49,304 bases of DNA. Origin: a virus. Under the pieces are notes generated by a model. The model saw nothing but the letters and a program-made list of their open reading frames with translations, ran no database searches and had not been told where the DNA came from. Both the position numbers and the translations under genes were made by a program. The stretch lies in the IMG/VR virus record IMGVR_UViG_3300048835_000303, positions 1 to 49,304 of that record; one strand, 5' to 3'. This document shows positions 45,045 through 49,304 of the stretch, piece after piece. How positions within the stretch are numbered: position 1 is the first letter of the stretch; each line of letters starts with the position of its first letter.

Positions 45045-48000
45045 CGATCTCGACCTCGCGCTCAAGCTCAAGACCGAGGGCTTCGCCGAAGGCGAACGCG
45101 CGCTCGAAGACCTCGCCGACGCCGCCAAGGCCACCGGCACCGCGGCCGGCTCGGCTGCCGACGGCATCGGCGCGCTCGGGGATGCCGCCGACGGTGTCGG
45201 GGACGCCGCGGGCCGGGCCGATGCGGGCGTGGAGGCCCTGGCCGAGTCCGCGCGCCGTGCCGAGTCCGCCGCGGACGGTGCGACCGGCGAGGTCGAGGTC
45301 CTGGCCGATGCCGCCCAATCCACCGGCACCGCCGCGCGACAGGCCGGTGACGGGGTCGAGGAGTTGGCCGAGGCGGCCGAGTCCGTCGGGGATGCTGCCG
45401 GCACCGCGGCGGTCGAGACCAAGAATCTCTCCGCCGGGACAAAGAAGGCTGGCGAAGAAGCCAAAGGCGCAAAAAAGCCCGTCGACGACCTGGCGGGCAC
45501 GTTCGGGGTGCTCAAAAACGCTTTGGCAAGCGTGGCGTCGGCTCTCGCGGTCGTCACCCTCGCCCAACTGGCCGACGCCTACTCCGGGGTCCAGACCCGT
45601 GTCGGCCTGGTCACCGACGGGACGCAAGCCTACGGCGAGGCCCTCGAGGAGGTGCGCGGGATTGCCGACGACACCCGCTCGGACCTGACCGCCACCGCGG
45701 ACCTCTACGCCTCGCTTGCCCGCACGCTGGATGATCTGGGCAACAGCACCACCACCGCGGGCGCGCTCACCACCACCACCGCCCAAGCGATGCGACTCTC
45801 CGGCGCCTCCGCCGAAGCCGCGGATGCCGCGCTGACCCAGTTCGTGCAGGGCCTCAACAACGGGGCGCTGCGGGGGGAAGAATTCAACAGCGTCATGGAG
45901 CAGGCCCCGCGCCTCGCCCGTGCGCTGGCCGACGGGCTCGGCGTGACGGTCGGGGAGCTGCGCGCCATGGCCGAGGCGGGCAAGCTGACCGCGGACGTGC
46001 TCGTCAATGCGCTGTCCGGCCAGGCCGCGACGATTGCCGCGGAATTCGCCACCATCCCGGCCCGCTTCGACGACGCCATGACCCGGCTGCGCAACAGCGT
46101 GACCGTGTTCGTCGGCGAGCTCAATACCGCATCCGGCGCCTCGCGCGCGTTCTCGCTCGGCATCGATGTCTTGATCGCCGGGGTCGAGGTGCTGCGCGCC
46201 ATCCTGGTGCCGCTCGCCTCCCTGGTCGGCGCCGTCCCGCCGGAGCTGCTGGCCACCGCCGCCGCGGCCTGGATCCTGCACGCCGCGTGGGTCCCGCTCA
46301 CGGCGCTGGCCACCGCCCTGGCCGGAGCCATCACCACCCTGGTGCTCGGCACCCTGAGCCGCTCCATCCTCGTCTGGGGGCAGACGGCGGCCGCCGTCGG
46401 CACGCTCACCACGGCCTTGCGCGCACTCTGGGTCGTGATGCTCGCCAACCCGCTCACGGCTCTGCTGGCTCTGCTCGGGGGCGCTGCGGCCGCCTTCTAT
46501 CTGTTCCGCGACTCGGCCGAAGAGAGTGCCGCGGCCTTGCGCGAGCAGCGCGAGGCCATGCAGGGCCAGGTCGAGGAGGTCGAGGCGCTCGTCGATGCGA
46601 TGGCCCGCGCCAAGCCAGGCAGCGACGCCTACAACGAGGCCGCCCGGCGGCTGGCGGAGATCGTGCCCGGGCTGACGCTCTCGCTCTCCAGCCAGGGCAC
46701 CATGATTGCCGAGCTGGGTGCCGGCTACGAGGAGAATGCCGCGGCGCTGGCCGCGTGGCGGGCCGAGCAGGAGCGCGCTACGCAGGCCCTGCAGGTGCAG
46801 GAGTTGGCCGTCGCCGCCCAGCAATGGCGCGACGCCTCCGGGGCTGTCGACGACCACGCGCGCCACATGCGCGAGATGTACGGCGAGTCCGAGGCGACCC
46901 GTACGGGGCTGCAATCGTTGACGGTGGCGCTCGCCAGCTGGGGCGGCAAGCTGCAAGCCGACAACCAAGCCGCGCTGGAGCTCAACGGTACCTTGCGCGA
47001 GCAGGGCGGGCGCTTCCGCGAGCTGGCGCTGGCGACCTTCGACGCCACCGGCTCGGTCGACGGCGTGGCCCAAGCGCTGCGCGATGTCGGCGCAAGCGAT
47101 GACGTGATCGCTGCCGTCACGGCGGAGCTCGAGCGCATGTTCGGCGTCTCCGACCAGGCCCTCGACGGGCTCACCGACGCCCAGCGCCGTGCCGCCGAGG
47201 CCGGCCTTGCCGCCGCCCGCGCCCTTTCCGGTACCATCGGAGAGGTCGACCAGGTCATCACGGGGCTGGACGAGCGCATCGCGACGCACGCCAAGGATCT
47301 CGACGCCGCCCTCAAGCGCGAGGCCGAAGGCTGGAAGGCCGTCGGGGAGGCTGCGCGCGGCACCTATGATGCCGCGATCGAGGAGGCGGAGCGCTACGCC
47401 CAAGCTCGCCGCGACGCTCTGGCCGGCAGCACCGCGAGCGAGGCGGAGCGGGCGCGGCAAAGCATCGCCATCGAGCGCGATGCTGCAGCCGCCAAGCTCG
47501 CCGCACTCCAAGACTACCAGCGCCAGACCTTGCGTCTGCTCGACGAGGAAGGCCGGCGCCGCATCGAGGCCGCCCGCGCCTCCGGCGGCGACGTGCGCGC
47601 CGCGGAGCTGGAAGTCCTCAAGATCAAGCGCGACACCCTGCGCAGCATTGAGGCCGACTACCGCCGCCACATCGACACGCTCAACGCCGAGAGCCGGCGG
47701 CATCTGGACGAAGTCAAGCGGATCGAGGACGAGATCCGCGGCCTGAAGATGTCCACCGAGGACCGCATCCGCGAGTTGGAGCGCGGGGCGATGTCGGATG
47801 TCGACGCCTACTACGACGCGCGCAAGCAGGCCGCCGAGAAGGCGGCCGATGCGGAGCGGGCGATCCTGGAGGGTAACTTCGAGCTCGCCAAGGACCTGGC
47901 GCAGCAGTCGGCCGATATCCAAGCCCGCCTCGCCTCCGCCGTCACCGATGACAACGGCAACGAGGTCATCAGCAAAAACAGAGCAATCGCCGAGTCGGTC

Positions 48001-49134
48001 GAGGGGGTAGGTAAGGCCGCCGAGATCGAGCGGCGCGCCATGGAGGGCCAGGCCGAGGCCATCAAAGCAAAAGCCGACGCCAGTGCCCAAGCCGCACGCG
48101 ACGGCGAACAAGCCCTCTCCGGGCTTGCCGACGAGGCCGACCGCACCGCCGACGCCCTCGACCGCGAGGTCACGCTCAAGCTCGGGGTCGACAGGGAATC
48201 CGTCGACGCCCTGGTCGAGACCATCCGCCCGCTGGTGGAGGAGCGCGACTACCTGCTCAAGATGCGCGCGGATCTCGACACCGTGCGCACCGCCCTGGCC
48301 GACGTGCAAAGCTACGCCGAGGACAACCCGATCCCGATCGGCCTCACGCTCGGCGCGGCCGATGCCCTGCTCAATGACCTGCAAGGCCACCTTGACGCCA
48401 TCAAGGATGAATCCGGGGTCGAGCTGGATCTGGGTATCGGTCCCGCCCTGTCCGCCATCGAGCAGGTCGAGAGCCGCATGCGCGGCATCGGCGACACCGA
48501 CGCCACCCTGACGATTCGTCCCAACGACAGCCAGGTCCAGGCCACGCTCAACCGCCTGCGCCAAGGCACCCAGTCCACCCACACCATCTACGTGCGCACC
48601 GTCCAGCAAAACGCCGCGGGCGGCCTCATTCGGCGCTACGCCACGGGCGGCCCGGTCTTCGACGCCCCGCACTGGGATGTCGTCCCCGGCACCGGCAACA
48701 CCGACAGCGTCCCCGCCGGGCTGCGTCCGGGCAGCTTCGTCCTGCGCAAGCGCGCGACCGCCTACTATGGCGACCTGCTCAAGCGCTTCGCCACCGGTGG
48801 TCCGGTCCCGTCAATGCTCATGCCGGGCGAGCGCCTGTTCGCCCCCGAGACCGTCGGGCGCTGGGGTCAGGGCCTCTTCGAGTCGCTCAACGCGATGACC
48901 ATCCCTCGCGAGCAGCTCGCCGCCGCGCTCGGCGGACTCACCGCTCCGGTCGCCCGCTTTGCCGCCGGCGGACCTGTCCCCGGCGCGGCGAACCCCGCCT
49001 TCGCCGCCCCCGCCGCCCGCGAGACCGTGGACATCAACCTGCGTTTAAGCGGCCGTGAAGTGCGCTTGAACGGTGCCCGCGACCAAGCCGCCGCACTCGC
49101 CGCGGCGCTGCGCGAATTGGCCAGGGGCGGCTGA
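45031..49134 (+). CDS. Tail tape measure protein
   Basis: 1367 aa, one of the longest genes, whose length should set tail length. The N-terminal ~130 residues are Asp/Ala/Gly heptad repeats, then a conserved tape-measure region (AQAMRLSGASAEAADAALTQFVQGLNNGALRGEEFNSVMEQAPRLARALADGLGV). Two hydrophobic segments (about residues 390-490, including VVMLANPLTALLALLGGAAAAFYLF) may form the membrane channel on DNA ejection. Long coiled coils (about 770-950) and a Gly-rich C-terminus follow. Confidence 0.94.
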   Translation: MATGSDLDLALKLKTEGFAEGERALEDLADAAKATGTAAGSAADGIGALGDAADGVGDAAGRADAGVEALAESARRAESAADGATGEVEVLADAAQSTGTAARQAGDGVEELAEAAESVGDAAGTAAVETKNLSAGTKKAGEEAKGAKKPVDDLAGTFGVLKNALASVASALAVVTLAQLADAYSGVQTRVGLVTDGTQAYGEALEEVRGIADDTRSDLTATADLYASLARTLDDLGNSTTTAGALTTTTAQAMRLSGASAEAADAALTQFVQGLNNGALRGEEFNSVMEQAPRLARALADGLGVTVGELRAMAEAGKLTADVLVNALSGQAATIAAEFATIPARFDDAMTRLRNSVTVFVGELNTASGASRAFSLGIDVLIAGVEVLRAILVPLASLVGAVPPELLATAAAAWILHAAWVPLTALATALAGAITTLVLGTLSRSILVWGQTAAAVGTLTTALRALWVVMLANPLTALLALLGGAAAAFYLFRDSAEESAAALREQREAMQGQVEEVEALVDAMARAKPGSDAYNEAARRLAEIVPGLTLSLSSQGTMIAELGAGYEENAAALAAWRAEQERATQALQVQELAVAAQQWRDASGAVDDHARHMREMYGESEATRTGLQSLTVALASWGGKLQADNQAALELNGTLREQGGRFRELALATFDATGSVDGVAQALRDVGASDDVIAAVTAELERMFGVSDQALDGLTDAQRRAAEAGLAAARALSGTIGEVDQVITGLDERIATHAKDLDAALKREAEGWKAVGEAARGTYDAAIEEAERYAQARRDALAGSTASEAERARQSIAIERDAAAAKLAALQDYQRQTLRLLDEEGRRRIEAARASGGDVRAAELEVLKIKRDTLRSIEADYRRHIDTLNAESRRHLDEVKRIEDEIRGLKMSTEDRIRELERGAMSDVDAYYDARKQAAEKAADAERAILEGNFELAKDLAQQSADIQARLASAVTDDNGNEVISKNRAIAESVEGVGKAAEIERRAMEGQAEAIKAKADASAQAARDGEQALSGLADEADRTADALDREVTLKLGVDRESVDALVETIRPLVEERDYLLKMRADLDTVRTALADVQSYAEDNPIPIGLTLGAADALLNDLQGHLDAIKDESGVELDLGIGPALSAIEQVESRMRGIGDTDATLTIRPNDSQVQATLNRLRQGTQSTHTIYVRTVQQNAAGGLIRRYATGGPVFDAPHWDVVPGTGNTDSVPAGLRPGSFVLRKRATAYYGDLLKRFATGGPVPSMLMPGERLFAPETVGRWGQGLFESLNAMTIPREQLAAALGGLTAPVARFAAGGPVPGAANPAFAAPAARETVDINLRLSGREVRLNGARDQAAALAAALRELARGG

Positions 49135-49136
49135 GG

Positions 49137-49304
49137 ATGCGGACCCATTTCATGGCCCGCTTCAGGCCCGCGGACGACACCGCCTGGGCGGATCCGGACA
49201 CCGACCCGCGTCTGCACTTCAGCCTGGTCACCGACCTGCGCGGCGTGCGCGGCTACGACAGCACCGCCGGGCAGCGTCTGAGCCGGGAGTTGGAGATCCG
49301 CTTT
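49137..49304 (+). CDS. Tail protein, partial (continues beyond window)
   Basis: 56 codons from ATG 49137 (GAGG upstream), open to the window edge. MRTHFMARFRPADDTAW..., then LHFSLVTDLRGVRGYD and LSRELEIRF. Its place after the tape measure suggests a tail tip or distal-tail protein. Family cannot be fixed from a fragment. Confidence 0.7.
   Translation, partial: MRTHFMARFRPADDTAWADPDTDPRLHFSLVTDLRGVRGYDSTAGQRLSRELEIRF

Larger units (their letters stand above)
11078..49304 (+). mobile_element. Mu-like transposable prophage with siphovirus-type tail and DGR
   Basis: Gene order repressor(-), Ner, MuA, MuB, GemA, Mor, lysis, terminase, portal, MuF, gpG, protease/capsid, connectors, tail follows Mu. 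The presence of a tail tube, frameshifted chaperone and tape measure without sheath genes suggests a noncontractile tail as in B3/D3112-type phages. The left end is placed at TGTTAGCC because Mu-family ends begin with TG. The right end is outside the window. Confidence 0.85.

Noticed and set aside
44560-48672. Very long open frame on the minus strand (about 1370 codons)
   Set aside because: Mirror of the tape measure, chaperone and tube codons in GC-rich DNA; composition is His/Arg/Gly-rich with no domain, and it spans several real genes.

Overview
The window is high-GC DNA, probably from a proteobacterium; gene types and codon use would suit a purple sulfur gammaproteobacterium such as a Chromatiaceae member, but that is a guess. 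No ordinary chromosomal gene is visible apart from a tRNA-Leu(UAA) at the left edge. Everything else is mobile DNA: one integrated element into which a second appears to have transposed.

Element 1 (about 42-11077) starts at the tRNA-Leu gene, whose 3' end is the likely attachment site. A tyrosine integrase follows, then an excisionase-like protein behind a palindrome, a CHC2-type primase zinc-finger protein, a helicase-like ATPase split over two overlapping frames, and a 26-bp perfect inverted repeat built of 9-bp iterons (candidate replication origin). Next come a terminase-small-subunit/Nu1-like HTH protein, an S49 (lambda C-type) capsid protease and several small unknown genes. The layout resembles P4/PICI-type phage satellites. 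Its right half has a dense cluster of palindromes with compensatory changes (9057-9537). No right attachment site is visible.

Element 2 (about 11078 to beyond the window end) is a Mu-like transposable phage with a siphovirus-type tail. It has TG-start left-end sequences with three candidate transposase sites, a leftward repressor, a rightward Ner, a free MuA-N-domain-like protein, MuA (DDE) and MuB. A long early/middle operon of small overlapping genes includes HU, GemA and a Mor-type activator. Accessory genes (a head-to-head pair, a zinc-ribbon membrane protein, a BRO antirepressor, a possible moron) precede a lysis cassette. Packaging and head genes follow: gp26- and gp27-like proteins, terminase, portal, MuF with a toxin-like tail and gpG.

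The head protease and major capsid genes are fused by an internal deletion, so this copy is probably defective. Between two connector genes that adjoin in Mu sits a complete diversity-generating retroelement (DGR): variable lectin-fold protein, VR, hairpin, Avd, TR and reverse transcriptase. Tail genes follow: terminator, tube, chaperone with a -1 slippery heptamer, and tape measure.

Three copies of a 23-bp dyad motif precede the lysis, protease and tail modules, where Mu has its C-dependent late promoters Plys, PI and PP. They are good candidates for this phage's late promoters. The strongest biological story is a Mu-like phage that diversifies a surface protein by DGR mutagenesis, lodged in a satellite-like island.
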